A stretch of DNA of 64,000 nucleotides, taken from positions 1 through 64,000 of the forward strand of contig CANKZM010000002.1 of assembly GCA_947488305.1 (NCBI GenBank), in the 5' to 3' direction. The notes under the pieces were generated by a model. The model saw only the letters and a list, made by a program, of their open reading frames with translations. It was not told the origin of the DNA and did not search any database. Of this stretch, positions 39,020 to 49,045 are shown in pieces (position 1 is the stretch's first letter; each line of letters begins with the position of its first letter). The position numbers were made by a program, and so were the translations under genes. The DNA is from an uncultured Roseobacter sp. GTDB lineage: Bacteria > Pseudomonadota > Alphaproteobacteria > Rhodobacterales > Rhodobacteraceae.

Positions 39020-39670
39020 TCATCCCTTGAATATGGTCATGTGGTAGGCAGACTGTTCCGGCACCCGTGGATATCTTTGCGAAACAGGGCAGGCCCGACG
39101 GGCGGCGCAGCCGCCTGTCATGCAATTTTCTCCCGCCGATGACGCTAGGAAGTTCTTGCATGCTGGCACATCGTAGGAGTTGCCATCAAGAGCCCCAACA
39201 GGGCATGCGGTTTTGCATGGGCGATCATCGCAGCTTTCGCAAGGGGACGGCGGGGCGACAGGCAGATCGATTTCTTCCTTCAAAGCCAATGCGCCCCTGA
39301 AAGAAACGAGTAGCCCAGCTGTGTCATGTACCAAGAGCATGATCGGCGAGACATGAATACGACCTGTACGTACCGCCCAGCTAAAAAAGGGCAGAAAGGG
39401 CGGCCCACCAAATGGATAAAGCGGGTGCGCGCTCAATTCCTGTGCCCATGCGCCGATGACGCGAGTCGACCACCGGTCCATCGGGTCTGGTGCGCCGCTC
39501 CTCCATTCTTCGCCCGACGTGAACGCCGGCCAAAAGGCAGGTTCGTCCGGCCCGAGCATGACAATTGTTTTTGTGCCCTCTGGGACGTCGTCAGTGGCGT
39601 CTGTATGAAAGCCGCCAAGCACGCTGAGGCGACGCGCCTTTGCCTGCGCTTGCAGATCATCAAATGTCAT
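39020..39670 (-). CDS. 4Fe-4S ferredoxin-type protein
   Basis: 216 residues. The C-terminal Cys cluster CESCDDRPCKTACPVGAL, with further Cys in GENCMTGGCAARRACPVSQRYP, fits one or two iron-sulphur clusters. The layout resembles the ferredoxin part of QueG-like proteins, but no B12-binding or epoxyqueuosine features were seen and it is shorter. Overlaps the sterol-desaturase family gene by 4 bases. Redox partner unknown. Confidence 0.72.
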   Translation of the reverse strand: MTFDDLQAQAKARRLSVLGGFHTDATDDVPEGTKTIVMLGPDEPAFWPAFTSGEEWRSGAPDPMDRWSTRVIGAWAQELSAHPLYPFGGPPFLPFFSWAVRTGRIHVSPIMLLVHDTAGLLVSFRGALALKEEIDLPVAPPSPCESCDDRPCKTACPVGALDGNSYDVPACKNFLASSAGENCMTGGCAARRACPVSQRYPRVPEQSAYHMTIFKG

Positions 39671-40461
39671 TTGCGCCGAAAGGGCAATGCAAGCGACCAG
39701 CTTAGCTTACTGGGCCGGTCGTCCTGCCATTGCAGCCCAACTTTCATGGCGTCGTGCCCAGCAGCTGGTTGCGCAATATAGGTTCCAAACATCCGATCCC
39801 AGATGGAAAGTGCAAAACCATAGTTGCTGTCATGTTCATGCCGATGCACCGAATGATGGACACGGTGCATATCCGGGGTGACAAGCACCCGGCGCAAAGC
39901 TCTGTCGAATTTTGTCGGGAGCGCCAGATTGGCGTGGTTGAACATGGCCGTCCCATTCAACAGGATTTCAAATAGCACAACCGCAATCGCTGCCGGACCC
40001 AACAGGTAAACCAGCCCGATCTTCAGTAACATCGACAGCGCGATCTCAACCGGATGGAAACGGATCGCGGTGGTCACATCCATGTCTACATCCGCGTGAT
40101 GGACGCGATGGAGCCGCCACAACAGGGGAACTTTGTGCGTGATCAGGTGCTGAAGCCAAATCGCAAAATCCAATATCAGGACAACTGCAATGGTTTCCAG
40201 CCATAGGGGCAGGGCAAGCACGTTGAAAACACCCCAACCCTGGGCTTCCGCGTCCAAGGCAGCACCCACTGCCAGCAGGGGCATGGCGAAGGCCATAAGA
40301 CGCAACGTAAACGTGTTCAGAAGCGTGACACCCCAGTTCGTGACCCATCGCGTGCTGCGCGGCTGACTGCGAATACGGCGCGGGGCCAGAGCCTCCAGTG
40401 ATGCCAGAATGGCAAAGAGACTCAGAAACACGATGAGACGAATGAGCGCTTCGTTTTCCAT
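39667..40461 (-). CDS. Sterol desaturase / fatty acid hydroxylase family protein
   Basis: 264 residues, about four transmembrane segments. His boxes HLITHK, HRVHHAD and HRVHHSVHRHEHDSNYG carry the di-iron ligands of the fatty acid hydroxylase superfamily. Bacterial members modify lipids or carotenoids; substrate not known here. Coupled by ATGA to the ferredoxin-like gene, which could be an electron donor (inference). Confidence 0.88.
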   Translation of the reverse strand: MENEALIRLIVFLSLFAILASLEALAPRRIRSQPRSTRWVTNWGVTLLNTFTLRLMAFAMPLLAVGAALDAEAQGWGVFNVLALPLWLETIAVVLILDFAIWLQHLITHKVPLLWRLHRVHHADVDMDVTTAIRFHPVEIALSMLLKIGLVYLLGPAAIAVVLFEILLNGTAMFNHANLALPTKFDRALRRVLVTPDMHRVHHSVHRHEHDSNYGFALSIWDRMFGTYIAQPAAGHDAMKVGLQWQDDRPSKLSWSLALPFRRK

Positions 40462-40517
40462 GCTCTCAATCTAAGTGCATCACGGTGCGTGACAAGCGCT
40501 TGCGGCACACAACTACG

Positions 40518-41381
40518 TCACTCCGACCGGATGATTGAGCCTGCACCATGTTCCGTGAAAAGCTCCAGAAGGCAGGCATTCGGCGCGCGCCCATCAAGGA
40601 TGACCGCGGCTCGTACGCCGCCCTCGAGCGCGTCCAATGCGGTTTCGGTCTTTGGGATCATGCCGCCGGCGATCGTGCCCTCTTTGGTCATCGTTCGGAT
40701 CTGGGCAGCCGTCAGCTCGGTCAGAACCTCGCCAGAGGCATTCTTGACACCGGCAACATCGGTCAACAGCAGCAACCTGTCCGCCTTGAGAGCGGCTGCG
40801 ACCGCGCCTGCTGCTGTGTCTCCGTTCACATTGAACGTCTCGCCGTTGCGGCCCGCGCCTAGGGGGGCGATCACCGGGATATACTCTTCATTGCCCAGAT
40901 CCCGTAGCACGCGTGGGTTCATTTCGGCAGGCGTGCCGACAAACCCAAGCTCGGGGTTCGTTTGCGTGCAAGTCATCAATCCGGCGTCCTTGCCGGAAAG
41001 GCCAATTGCCCGGCCACCCTGACGGTTGATGGATTGCACGATCCGCTTGTTGACGAGGCCGCTCAACACCATTTCGACCACTTCCATGGTCGCGGCATCC
41101 GTGACCCGTTTCCCATGCACAAATTCAGACTTGATCTGCAACCTGTCCAACATGGCGTTGATCATTGGCCCGCCGCCATGCACGATCACCGGATTGACAC
41201 CAACCTGCCGCATAAGGACGACATCGCGGGCAAACTCATCCATCGCGTCATCACTGCCCATCGCATGGCCACCCAATTTGATAACCACAGTCGCACCAGC
41301 GTAGCGTTGCAGGTAGGGCAGGGCCTTGTTCAGCGTCTTAGCGGTCGAAATCCAGTCGCGGTTCATATCTTGGGTCTTCAT
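40518..41381 (-). CDS. argB: Acetylglutamate kinase
   Basis: 287 residues. [11 protein letters not shown] near 30, [16 protein letters not shown] near 85, and [41 protein letters not shown] are ArgB signatures. Phosphorylates N-acetyl-L-glutamate in arginine synthesis. N-terminal helix with Leu/Tyr pattern is of the arginine-sensitive type. Confidence 0.95.
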   Translation of the reverse strand: MKTQDMNRDWISTAKTLNKALPYLQRYAGATVVIKLGGHAMGSDDAMDEFARDVVLMRQVGVNPVIVHGGGPMINAMLDRLQIKSEFVHGKRVTDAATMEVVEMVLSGLVNKRIVQSINRQGGRAIGLSGKDAGLMTCTQTNPELGFVGTPAEMNPRVLRDLGNEEYIPVIAPLGAGRNGETFNVNGDTAAGAVAAALKADRLLLLTDVAGVKNASGEVLTELTAAQIRTMTKEGTIAGGMIPKTETALDALEGGVRAAVILDGRAPNACLLELFTEHGAGSIIRSE

Positions 41382-41435
41382 AAGAGGGCCATTAATGTGG
41401 TGGTGTGCCGTGACGCGTTACAGCAATCCGGCGCG

Positions 41436-42086
41436 TTACTCCAGCGTGGTGATAATGGTGCGCAGGGTCGGAATGCCCCAGCCTTTTTCGCTGGAAGTCA
41501 CAATCAGTTCCGGAAAAGCCGCCGGGTGTTTTGAAAGAGCACCGCGAACCTGATCGAGGATTTTGGCTCTTTCTTTCTCTTTGACCTTGTCGGCTTTCGT
41601 CAAAACGACCTGGAACGTGACCGCAGCGCTATCGAGCAAGGTCAGGATTTCCTCGTCGACCTTTTTGACGCCGTGGCGCGCATCAATCAGCACAAATGCC
41701 CGGCGCAAGGTCTGCCTTCCCGACAGGTACTGTTTCAGCAACCGCTGCCATTTTTCGACAACCGGGATCGGCGCGTTTGCGTACCCATATCCAGGCAGAT
41801 CTACGAGGTAATGGGTCTCCCCGGCGGTGAAGTAATTGATCTCTTGCGTGCGACCGGGCGTGTTTGAGGCGCGCGCCAGCCCTTTGTGGCCTGTCAGTGC
41901 ATTGATCAGAGATGACTTACCGACATTGGATCGCCCGGCAAAACAGACCTCCATCCGGTCAGCGGGCGGAAGCCCGGACATGGCGACGACGCCTTTGACG
42001 AATTCGGTCTCGCCTGCAAATAGCAGTCGACCTTGCTCAAGGAGCTGTGGGTCAGGTTCTTGAGCAACTGGAAATGACAATTGCAT
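41436..42086 (-). CDS. engB: Ribosome biogenesis GTPase EngB (YsxC/YihA)
   Basis: 216 residues from ATG 42086, sharing a base with the MOSC gene stop (TGATG); GTG at 42089 is also possible. G1 GRSNVGKSS (51-59), G3 DLPGYGYA, G4 TKADK, G5 TSSEKGWG. EngB helps a late step of 50S assembly. Confidence 0.94.
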   Translation of the reverse strand: MQLSFPVAQEPDPQLLEQGRLLFAGETEFVKGVVAMSGLPPADRMEVCFAGRSNVGKSSLINALTGHKGLARASNTPGRTQEINYFTAGETHYLVDLPGYGYANAPIPVVEKWQRLLKQYLSGRQTLRRAFVLIDARHGVKKVDEEILTLLDSAAVTFQVVLTKADKVKEKERAKILDQVRGALSKHPAAFPELIVTSSEKGWGIPTLRTIITTLE

Positions 42087-42826
42087 CACAGGGGCTCCAC
42101 GCGGTCGCCGATCCTGATTGTTCCGCCAAATTTGACCTCGGCTCGAACAGAAAAATCCTGGTGCCCAAAGTGCTTTAACGCTGCCAGTACATCCGCGTCT
42201 CGCCGACCCGTTGCTGGATTTGCAGTTGTTGCCAAACAGCGATCTGTTCTTTCACGCGGTGTTAGGATGCACTCTCCAATACGAACATCTCTGTCCATCC
42301 AGTCAAACTCGACCCAGGGCGTGTCTGTTTCAAACCAGATGTTTCCACGCCAACGATGAACGGACAATTCACAGCCCAATTGTTTTTCGACTGCGCGGTG
42401 CGACGCGTGATTGCAAAGTGTGACAGATGGGAAGTCGCTGTCCGTAAACCCACGCCCCGGCAACTTCACGATGCGTGCCGGTAACGCCCTGTCTTGCGGT
42501 ACGAGTGGCATCACCCAATCCACAAACAGCGAACTATCTTCGTCCGGGTTGAATGAAAGATCGGGTCGGTCTGGGTGCGAAAGGGTAAGGACGCCAGTGT
42601 TCTCATCGTACCTTGATGAGATCGCCATCAATGCGGGCGCTTTGGACACCCTGCTGAAATTTGCACAATGCGCCCAGCCTGACCCATCGGCTTTGGATTG
42701 GTCATGCGCCACAGCCCAAAGCCGATCATAGGGCATGGAAGCCCCTTTGGTCAGCGATACCTCCTGCAGCGCTTCCCGGCCGTGACTTTTGAGCGGGTGG
42801 CGCAGCAGGGAGGTCACCGTGGTCAT
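42086..42826 (-). CDS. MOSC domain protein
   Basis: 246 residues from ATG 42826, which overlaps the yidC stop (ATGA). An N-terminal MOSC-N like part (LLRHPLKSHGREALQEVSL) and a MOSC domain with VTLCNHASHRAVEKQLG and the conserved Cys in DRCLATTANPATGRRD, which may bind molybdenum cofactor sulphur. YcbX-type proteins reduce N-hydroxylated compounds; that role is only an analogy. Coupled to yidC and engB. Confidence 0.87.
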   Translation of the reverse strand: MTTVTSLLRHPLKSHGREALQEVSLTKGASMPYDRLWAVAHDQSKADGSGWAHCANFSRVSKAPALMAISSRYDENTGVLTLSHPDRPDLSFNPDEDSSLFVDWVMPLVPQDRALPARIVKLPGRGFTDSDFPSVTLCNHASHRAVEKQLGCELSVHRWRGNIWFETDTPWVEFDWMDRDVRIGECILTPRERTDRCLATTANPATGRRDADVLAALKHFGHQDFSVRAEVKFGGTIRIGDRVEPL

Positions 42827-44640
42827 TTCGTATCCGGTTTCGATTTTTTGAAACCGCCTTTGATGTTCCCGAACACATCGGGTTTGTAACCCTGGCTGCG
42901 CATGATCATGTACTGCTGCACGAATGTGATCGTGTTGTTGGCAATCCAGTATACGATCAAGCCACTGGCAAAGCTGCCCAGCATGAACATGAAGACCCAA
43001 GGCATCCAGGCAAAGATCATTTGCTGGGTCGGATCGGTGGGCGCGGGATTCAGCTTTTGCTGAAGCCACATTGAAATACCCAGCATCAGCGGCAGGATTC
43101 CGATGAAGATCAAAGCCATAATTGAGCCGGGCTCAGGACCAGCAAAAGGCAGCAGACCGTAGAGGTTCATGATGGAGGTCGGATCAGGTGCGCTCAGATC
43201 CTGGAAGGGGCCGAAGAAAGGCGCGTGGCGCAATTCGATCGTGACGAAAATCACCTTGTAGAGGGAGAAGAAGATTGGAATTTGTAAAAGGATTGGCAAA
43301 CACCCTGCGGCCGGGTTCACTTTCTCCTTTTTGTAAAGCTCCATCATACCCTGCTGTAGCTTTTGCCGGTCATCGCCAGCGTCTTCCTTGAGCTTCTCCA
43401 TCTGTGGCTGAAGCTCTTTCATTTTGGCCATGGATACGTAGGATTTATATGCCAGAGGCAGCAAGATGGCCTTGATGATGAGGGTCAATCCGATGATTGC
43501 CCAACCCATGTTCCCAATCAGCTGGTTGAGGTAGTGCAACAGCCAGAAGATCGGTTTGGTGAGGAAGAAGAACCAGCCCCAGTCAATGCTGTCGATGAAG
43601 CGATCTACGCCCGCAGACTGATAATTGCGGATCGTTTCCCACTCCTTCGCCCCGGCGAATAGCTGGGTTGTCGCAGTTGCTGTCGCGCCAGGAGCAACCG
43701 TTTGGGCAGGCAACACCGTTTCCGCCTGATAGATATCACGCCGGTCATCATATTTCGCAACAGATTTGAAGGCTGTGCCCGGCTCTGGGATCAGGGTCGA
43801 CATCCAGAAGTGGTCGGTAAACCCGATCCAGCCGTTTTGCTCAACCTGCGTGACTTCCGCCCGCGCGCCTTCTCTCTCCACCAAAGCGAAGTCGGGCATG
43901 TCGCTCCAGTCGGTTTCCGTCAATTCGCCATCTGCCATGGCGACAACACCTTCGTGCAGGATAAAGAAGTTCTTAAGATCCGCAGGTTCGCCGTGGCGGG
44001 CCAGAACACCGTAGGGCGCCATTGTCGCAGGCGCATCGCCATTGTTCGTGACGGACTGCGTGATGGTAAACATGTAGTTTTCATCGACTTCAATCGTGCG
44101 CGTGAAGGTGAGGCCCGCACCGTTATCCCAAGTCAATGTCACAGGTGCGTCGATGCCCAGAACGGTGCCACCCGTTTGATCCCACTCCGTATTCGGCCCC
44201 GGAACCGCTGCCGGGTCTACGCCGGCACCGGCAGCCCATCCATAAAGTGCATAATAGGCGTCGTCGCTACCAACCGGCGACAGCATCTTGACGATCTCTG
44301 CGTCGTCATCTTGCGTTTCGCGGTAGTCTTTGAGCGAAAGGTCATCAATGCGTCCACCAAGCAGCGAGACCGACCCCTTTAGGCGATCAGTTGCAATCTC
44401 GACGCGGGGCGCTGACGAAATTGCGCTTTCTTGATCGACGGTATCCGCAGGTGTTGCTTCGGGCACATCAGCTGTCACCGACGGCAGATTGTTCGTTGTC
44501 GCATCAGGTGCTGTCTGATCTGCGACTTCACGGTCGAGCGGGATGTCGGGTTCCGGTGGCGGAAACATCCAGAACCACCCCAAAATCACGAGGAAACTGA
44601 GCGCCGTTGCAAGAATTAGGTTCTTGTTTTGATCGTCCAT
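42823..44640 (-). CDS. yidC: Membrane protein insertase YidC
   Basis: 605 residues from ATG 44640 (MDDQNKNLILATALSFLVI), with AGGTGG 8 bases upstream; a GTG at 44652 is in frame. N-terminal anchor, large periplasmic P1 domain (about 60-340), then five core helices with the positively charged groove region (MGWAIIGLTLIIKAILLPLAY, GCLPILLQIPIFFSLYKV). YidC inserts membrane proteins alone or with Sec. Confidence 0.96.
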   Translation of the reverse strand: MDDQNKNLILATALSFLVILGWFWMFPPPEPDIPLDREVADQTAPDATTNNLPSVTADVPEATPADTVDQESAISSAPRVEIATDRLKGSVSLLGGRIDDLSLKDYRETQDDDAEIVKMLSPVGSDDAYYALYGWAAGAGVDPAAVPGPNTEWDQTGGTVLGIDAPVTLTWDNGAGLTFTRTIEVDENYMFTITQSVTNNGDAPATMAPYGVLARHGEPADLKNFFILHEGVVAMADGELTETDWSDMPDFALVEREGARAEVTQVEQNGWIGFTDHFWMSTLIPEPGTAFKSVAKYDDRRDIYQAETVLPAQTVAPGATATATTQLFAGAKEWETIRNYQSAGVDRFIDSIDWGWFFFLTKPIFWLLHYLNQLIGNMGWAIIGLTLIIKAILLPLAYKSYVSMAKMKELQPQMEKLKEDAGDDRQKLQQGMMELYKKEKVNPAAGCLPILLQIPIFFSLYKVIFVTIELRHAPFFGPFQDLSAPDPTSIMNLYGLLPFAGPEPGSIMALIFIGILPLMLGISMWLQQKLNPAPTDPTQQMIFAWMPWVFMFMLGSFASGLIVYWIANNTITFVQQYMIMRSQGYKPDVFGNIKGGFKKSKPDTK

Positions 44641-44814
44641 CGAGACAGCCACCTGAAGTTTTCACTATCAGCGTGGTTCAACAGAGTAAGCCTGCAAAGG
44701 TCAAGTCGATTCGGGCTTTTCGGCGATTTCTACGACGCTTGACCGCTCAGTATTGGTCAAACCGGGATTTGGCCTTTTGCGGCACCCTCCCACGTGAGCT
44801 TGACGACCAAAAAG

Positions 44815-46362
44815 TCAGTTCAAACGGTTGTTGATGATCTTGGGTGTCGCTTGCAATTTTGCGTTGTGATTGGTGATCCAATCAAGTGTCTGATCAAAGG
44901 GCATCGGTTTTCCAATTCCGAACCCCTGAACGTGATTGCAGCCCAGTTGCGCGAGAAGGGCATGTTCACCGACCGTTTCGACGCCTTCCGCGAGTGTCTC
45001 GACTTCCAGCCGTTCCGCCATGGTGAGAATGGCGCTGATCATCCGCTGCTGTTCAGGATCCCGATCGGCTTTTATGACGAACGACCGATCAATTTTTATG
45101 CGGCTGACGGAGAACCGACGGATCGAGGCGATGGAGGCGTGCCCGGTTCCGAAATCATCCAGATCAATTTTGCACCCCAGTTTGCCCAAGCCATTAATGT
45201 TACGTGTAATCGTATCATCCGGGGCGCTTGCGACGACAGTTTCAAGCACTTCAACGGCAAGGCGCTCAGGGGCAAGGTCAAATCTGTCCAGTTCCCATTT
45301 GATTTTTTCCACAAGCTTTGGGTTGCTAAGTTCGGGTCCGGCGAAATTCACTCCGATTTGGGGAACGTTAGCGCCAGCATTATCCCAGGCTTTCAAGGCA
45401 GTGAGTGAATGGTACATCATTACCTCGGCGAGGCGCTCCAACATGCCGGCTTGTTCCATCGCAGGCAGGAACGCGCTGGGCGCAACCATACCCCGGTTCG
45501 GATGGTTCCAACGTGCCAATGCCTCGAACCCAGTCACCAGGCCGGTGTCCGTCGAGATTTGCGGTTGGAACCAAGGTTGAATTTGACCTTTGTCTAGGGC
45601 GCGAGAGACCTCTTCGCGCAATTCGGCACGTGTTTCCGACTTCCGGCGCATTTCGTCTGAATAGGCGCGGATCGCGTTTGGACCGTTGTGTTTCGCCTCG
45701 TTCAGAGCGTGCTTTGCCGCCCGGAGCCATGTCTCACTATCCTTGGTCATCATGCGGGTATGTTGGCAAAACCCGATGCAGCCGGTCAGATAAACCGTTG
45801 CACCATCTACAGGAATGGGCTCTTCGATGATCGCCTGCATCCTGCCGGCAAGCTGAATGCAGTTTTCAAGATCAAGATGCTGAACCGGTGCAAGGCACAC
45901 GGAGACACCCGCTTCGGTCGTTTTGCAGATCGCATCCTTGTCTCGAAGGATGGAGAGAATACGATTACAGGTTGTATCGGTGATCTTCTCAGCAGCAGTT
46001 TGACCATATCGGGTGACAAGATCATCATAGTCATCGAGTTCGATCTGAAAGACCGCCGACTTCAGCCCGCTTTCTCTGGCGGACCGGAAGTATTCCTTGG
46101 TGATCGACTTGAAACCATCATGGAGCATTTTGCCCGCGACTGCACTGCGCGCCAAAGCAAGCGAGGCTGGTCTGCCATACGCGCCCGCCAGAACGTACAG
46201 AACGGGAAAAGCAAGGGTCGCGGCAATTAGTCCTTTTTCGCCTGCGTACCAGAACAATCCAAGGCAGGTACCCGGCAAGGCCGCGAGGCATAAGGGGTTT
46301 GTCAGGGCCGATCCGAGACTGGTTCGCGTCCAGCGCAAGCCGTCAGCCATTTTGTTCAGCAT
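44815..46362 (-). CDS. EAL domain protein with degenerate GGDEF
   Basis: 515 residues. Two transmembrane segments (about 25-40, 44-62). A GGDEF-like domain (about 90-235) in which the active-site motif is replaced by TTEAGVSV (148-155), so it is very likely inactive as a cyclase. The EAL domain (about 245-505) keeps EALARW (Glu280), EVLETVV, DDFGTG, KIDRSF and AEGVET, the residues needed for cyclic di-GMP hydrolysis. Predicted membrane phosphodiesterase that lowers cyclic di-GMP. Confidence 0.9.
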   Translation of the reverse strand: MLNKMADGLRWTRTSLGSALTNPLCLAALPGTCLGLFWYAGEKGLIAATLAFPVLYVLAGAYGRPASLALARSAVAGKMLHDGFKSITKEYFRSARESGLKSAVFQIELDDYDDLVTRYGQTAAEKITDTTCNRILSILRDKDAICKTTEAGVSVCLAPVQHLDLENCIQLAGRMQAIIEEPIPVDGATVYLTGCIGFCQHTRMMTKDSETWLRAAKHALNEAKHNGPNAIRAYSDEMRRKSETRAELREEVSRALDKGQIQPWFQPQISTDTGLVTGFEALARWNHPNRGMVAPSAFLPAMEQAGMLERLAEVMMYHSLTALKAWDNAGANVPQIGVNFAGPELSNPKLVEKIKWELDRFDLAPERLAVEVLETVVASAPDDTITRNINGLGKLGCKIDLDDFGTGHASIASIRRFSVSRIKIDRSFVIKADRDPEQQRMISAILTMAERLEVETLAEGVETVGEHALLAQLGCNHVQGFGIGKPMPFDQTLDWITNHNAKLQATPKIINNRLN

Positions 46363-46479
46363 CTTGTTTTCCTCGATCAGGAGCGATCGCTCGTAGAGTC
46401 GCGGAACACTAACGCTAAGACGATGATGTCTCGGTTAACAGTAGCAGTTATTTTTTGCCCATTTCAGCTAAAATTCAAA

Positions 46480-47304
46480 TCACTTGCGTTCTAACCCAGC
46501 AAAATCAAACAATTTTGGATCGAGCAGATGGGAGGGGCGCGCATTCATCAATGCCCTGAACATGACCTGCCTGCGTCCGGGGCTGTTTTTTTCCCAGCCA
46601 TCCAGAATGGCTTTTACTTGCTGGCGTTGCAGCCCGTCCTGACTGCCACAAAGATCGCATGGAATAATGGGGTAATTCATGGCCGCGGCAAATTTCTCAC
46701 AATCTGCTTCGGCCACATGGGCCAAAGGGCGGTAAAGGAACAGATCGCCTTCTTCGTTGACGAGCTTGGGCGGCATGGTTGCCAGCCGTCCACCGTGAAA
46801 AAGGTTCATGAAAAACGTTTCAAGAATATCGTCGCGATGATGGCCCAGCACTACGGCAGAGCACCCTTCTTCTCGTGCGATCCGGTAGAGATGACCGCGA
46901 CGCAGGCGCGAACAAAGCGCGCAAAAGGTCCGCCCTTCGGGCACCTTATCCATCACGATCGAATAGGTATCCTGATACTCTATCCGGTGCGGCACGCCCA
47001 TTTTTTCCAGAAATGCAGGCAGCACCGTTGCCGGAAAGCCCGGCTGGCCCTGATCAAGATTGCAGGCCAACAATTCAACGGGCAGTAGACCGCGCCACTT
47101 CAATTCATACAGCACCGCGAGCAAAGTATAGCTGTCCTTGCCGCCCGACAGGCACACCAGCCAGCGGGCGTCTTTCTCAATCATGCCATACTGATCGATC
47201 GCTTCCCGCACGGCGCGTACGACACGTTTGCGGAGTTTTCTAAATTCCGTGCTTTTGGGCGCACCGTAAAAGAGGGGATGAATGTCGTCCTGAGTGTCGA
47301 GCAT
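46480..47304 (-). CDS. ttcA: tRNA 2-thiocytidine(32) synthetase TtcA
   Basis: 274 residues from ATG 47304 ([12 protein letters not shown]); the upstream extension is not family-like. PP-loop SGGKDS at 53-58, and the CALC and CDLC pairs that hold the 4Fe-4S cluster. TtcA thiolates C32 of certain tRNAs. Divergent from the DUF3833 lipoprotein gene with a 96-base spacer. Confidence 0.93.
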   Translation of the reverse strand: MLDTQDDIHPLFYGAPKSTEFRKLRKRVVRAVREAIDQYGMIEKDARWLVCLSGGKDSYTLLAVLYELKWRGLLPVELLACNLDQGQPGFPATVLPAFLEKMGVPHRIEYQDTYSIVMDKVPEGRTFCALCSRLRRGHLYRIAREEGCSAVVLGHHRDDILETFFMNLFHGGRLATMPPKLVNEEGDLFLYRPLAHVAEADCEKFAAAMNYPIIPCDLCGSQDGLQRQQVKAILDGWEKNSPGRRQVMFRALMNARPSHLLDPKLFDFAGLERK

Positions 47305-47400
47305 GGTGCTGTCCTGCAATCCGTCCTGCCGCTCTATACTCTGATGCAGGATGAACCAAAAGCCCAAGCGGGGCGTAAAAGACAAAGGAAGGGAACAGTT

Positions 47401-47931
47401 ATGATACGCGTCGCATTTCTCCTTGGGCTAGCACTTCTGGTTTCGGCCTGTGTCGGAAAGCCCGCACTGGATGATCCCAAACTGTCTGAGCGGGAATTCA
47501 ATCTGGAGGAATTCTTTGAAGGTGAGGTCGTCGCAACTGGCCAATTCCAGGATGTCTTCGGCACGGTGCGCAGGCGGTTTGATGTCACCATCGATGGGAC
47601 CTGGGATGGGGAAACTCTGCGCCTAGTCGAAGATTTCGCCTATGCCGATGGCACATTCGAACAACGTATCTGGACGCTTCGCAAGACCGGCCCACAAAGC
47701 TGGGTGGGCAGTGCACCGGGTGTGATCGGGGAGGCGACAGGCGAGGAGCGTGGCGATACCTTCAACTGGGTTTATACCATCGATTTGCCCGTACCAGACG
47801 GCACACTCAAGGTGAGTTTTGATGACTGGATGTGGCAGCTCAGTGAAACAAGGGTCCTGAACCGCGCATACATGAAAAGGTTTGGTGTCAACATTGGTGA
47901 GGTCATCATCTTGTTTGAAAAGAAGCGCTGA
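47401..47931 (+). CDS. DUF3833 lipoprotein
   Basis: 176 residues. Lipobox LLVSACVG (Cys17). The mature part shows DUF3833 features: [56 protein letters not shown]. Function unknown; probably anchored in the inner or outer membrane facing the periplasm. AAGGAAGGGA upstream of ATG. Confidence 0.85.
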   Translation: MIRVAFLLGLALLVSACVGKPALDDPKLSEREFNLEEFFEGEVVATGQFQDVFGTVRRRFDVTIDGTWDGETLRLVEDFAYADGTFEQRIWTLRKTGPQSWVGSAPGVIGEATGEERGDTFNWVYTIDLPVPDGTLKVSFDDWMWQLSETRVLNRAYMKRFGVNIGEVIILFEKKR

Positions 47932-47934
47932 TCC

Positions 47935-48174
47935 CTATTCGCGCTTTTCGTGCGAGCAAGGTACCGGATCATATCCGCTGGATCCCCACGGGTGGCACCG
48001 GGAGATGCGGCGCAGCGTGAGCCACCCCCCTTTGAGCCCACCATGTCTCTGCAACGCTTCGAGTGCGTAAACGCTACAGGTTGGCTGAAAGCGGCAGTTG
48101 TGACCAACCCAGGGGCTAAAGATCAGCCGGTAGGCGCGCACGGGCAGGGCAAATACGTGGGCAAGAGGACTCAC
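47935..48174 (-). CDS. yidD: Membrane protein insertion efficiency factor YidD
   Basis: 79 residues; [43 protein letters not shown] carries the conserved Cys and basic patches of YidD (quoted in part: [11 protein letters not shown]). Overlaps rnpA by 4 bases, the usual rpmH-rnpA-yidD order. yidC is displaced about 3 kb downstream. Confidence 0.95.
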   Translation of the reverse strand: MSPLAHVFALPVRAYRLIFSPWVGHNCRFQPTCSVYALEALQRHGGLKGGWLTLRRISRCHPWGSSGYDPVPCSHEKRE

Positions 48175-48584
48175 TGCTTCTTACCGTGCAACGTGTTCAA
48201 GGCGTCCTCGAGATCTGTCAACATTTGACTAAAGGGGCGTGTTGCCGTGGTGCGAGCGCGCCCGATAAGCACATAGTCCATGCCCTCTCGTCCCAATTCG
48301 TGTAGCACCAGCCGCGCGATCTCGCGCAGGCGCCTTTTGGCCCGATTTCGTGCGACCGCATTTCCGACTTTCTTGGAACAGGTAAACCCGACCCGAGTTC
48401 CCGTGGCCTCTTCGGTGGATCGCTTGCGCATCTGCAAAACAAAGCCGGGCGTCGCGACCCGCGGTCCACGAGATGCCCGCAGGAAATCAGCACGTTTCGT
48501 GAGGGTTTGCACACGCAAAGAAACCGCCGCAGGCCTTTCCTCGTCAGTGGCAGTGCCAGTGAGGGGGGCTTGCGGCGGTGTCAT
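48171..48584 (-). CDS. rnpA: Ribonuclease P protein component
   Basis: 137 residues from ATG 48584. [32 protein letters not shown] and AKRRLREI form the RNA-binding helix (RNR motif). Assists the RNase P RNA in trimming tRNA 5' ends. Start 26 bases after the rpmH stop. In-frame upstream codons overlap rpmH and are unlikely to be used. Confidence 0.95.
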   Translation of the reverse strand: MTPPQAPLTGTATDEERPAAVSLRVQTLTKRADFLRASRGPRVATPGFVLQMRKRSTEEATGTRVGFTCSKKVGNAVARNRAKRRLREIARLVLHELGREGMDYVLIGRARTTATRPFSQMLTDLEDALNTLHGKKQ

Positions 48585-48609
48585 ATCTCTAAGACCTGTG
48601 AGGGTCCGA

Positions 48610-48744
48610 TTATGCGCAGAGCGATTTCCGGCCCTGTGCGCGGCGTGCATTGATGATCTTGCGGCCCGCTTTAGTGGCCATACGCGCACGGAAACCATGG
48701 CGCCGCTTGCGCACGAGGTTTGAAGGTTGAAAGGTGCGTTTCAT
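48610..48744 (-). CDS. rpmH: 50S ribosomal protein L34
   Basis: 44 codons: [18 protein letters not shown], then [19 protein letters not shown] and ending GRKSLCA with TAA. This is the complete L34, a very basic protein of the 50S subunit. Read on the minus strand ahead of rnpA. The ending SLCA differs from the usual KLSA. Confidence 0.96.
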   Translation of the reverse strand: MKRTFQPSNLVRKRRHGFRARMATKAGRKIINARRAQGRKSLCA

Positions 48745-49045
48745 CGCTCCGTCTCCATCTGAATTCGTCGGGACAGGCGGAATCGGTCCGCGCCCGGTCG
48801 TGTTTGAAGCCCGTCATCTAAAGCGCATCCCGACCCAAGTCAAACCCCTAGAGCACGATAATCGCGTGAAACTGCAACAAACGTTTCATCGCTGCCCGCC
48901 AGATGTTTCAAGGCAGTCGGTTACGCGGGGTAAAACACTGCAGGAGCGTCACGCGCGATCAAGCGCGCGTGATGTGGCTATCGGCAACGCCTCTTAGCGG
49001 TCATTTAATGGTCAATTGCAACCCGTAGCCGGAAAGGCAACAGTG
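48745..49045. other. Divergent spacer between rpmH and the TVP38 gene
   Basis: No gene seen. It must contain promoters for rpmH (minus) and the TVP38 gene (plus). A 9-bp inverted repeat, TCACGCGCG at 48949-48957 and CGCGCGTGA at 48964-48972, lies on the TVP38 side and may be a regulatory dyad or a hairpin without a T run. Confidence 0.45.

Noticed and set aside
39020-39670. Epoxyqueuosine reductase QueG
   Set aside because: Only the ferredoxin-type Cys pattern is similar; it is too short and lacks other QueG features seen in the family.
44815-46362. Active diguanylate cyclase
   Set aside because: The GGDEF motif is absent; only the EAL part has its catalytic residues.
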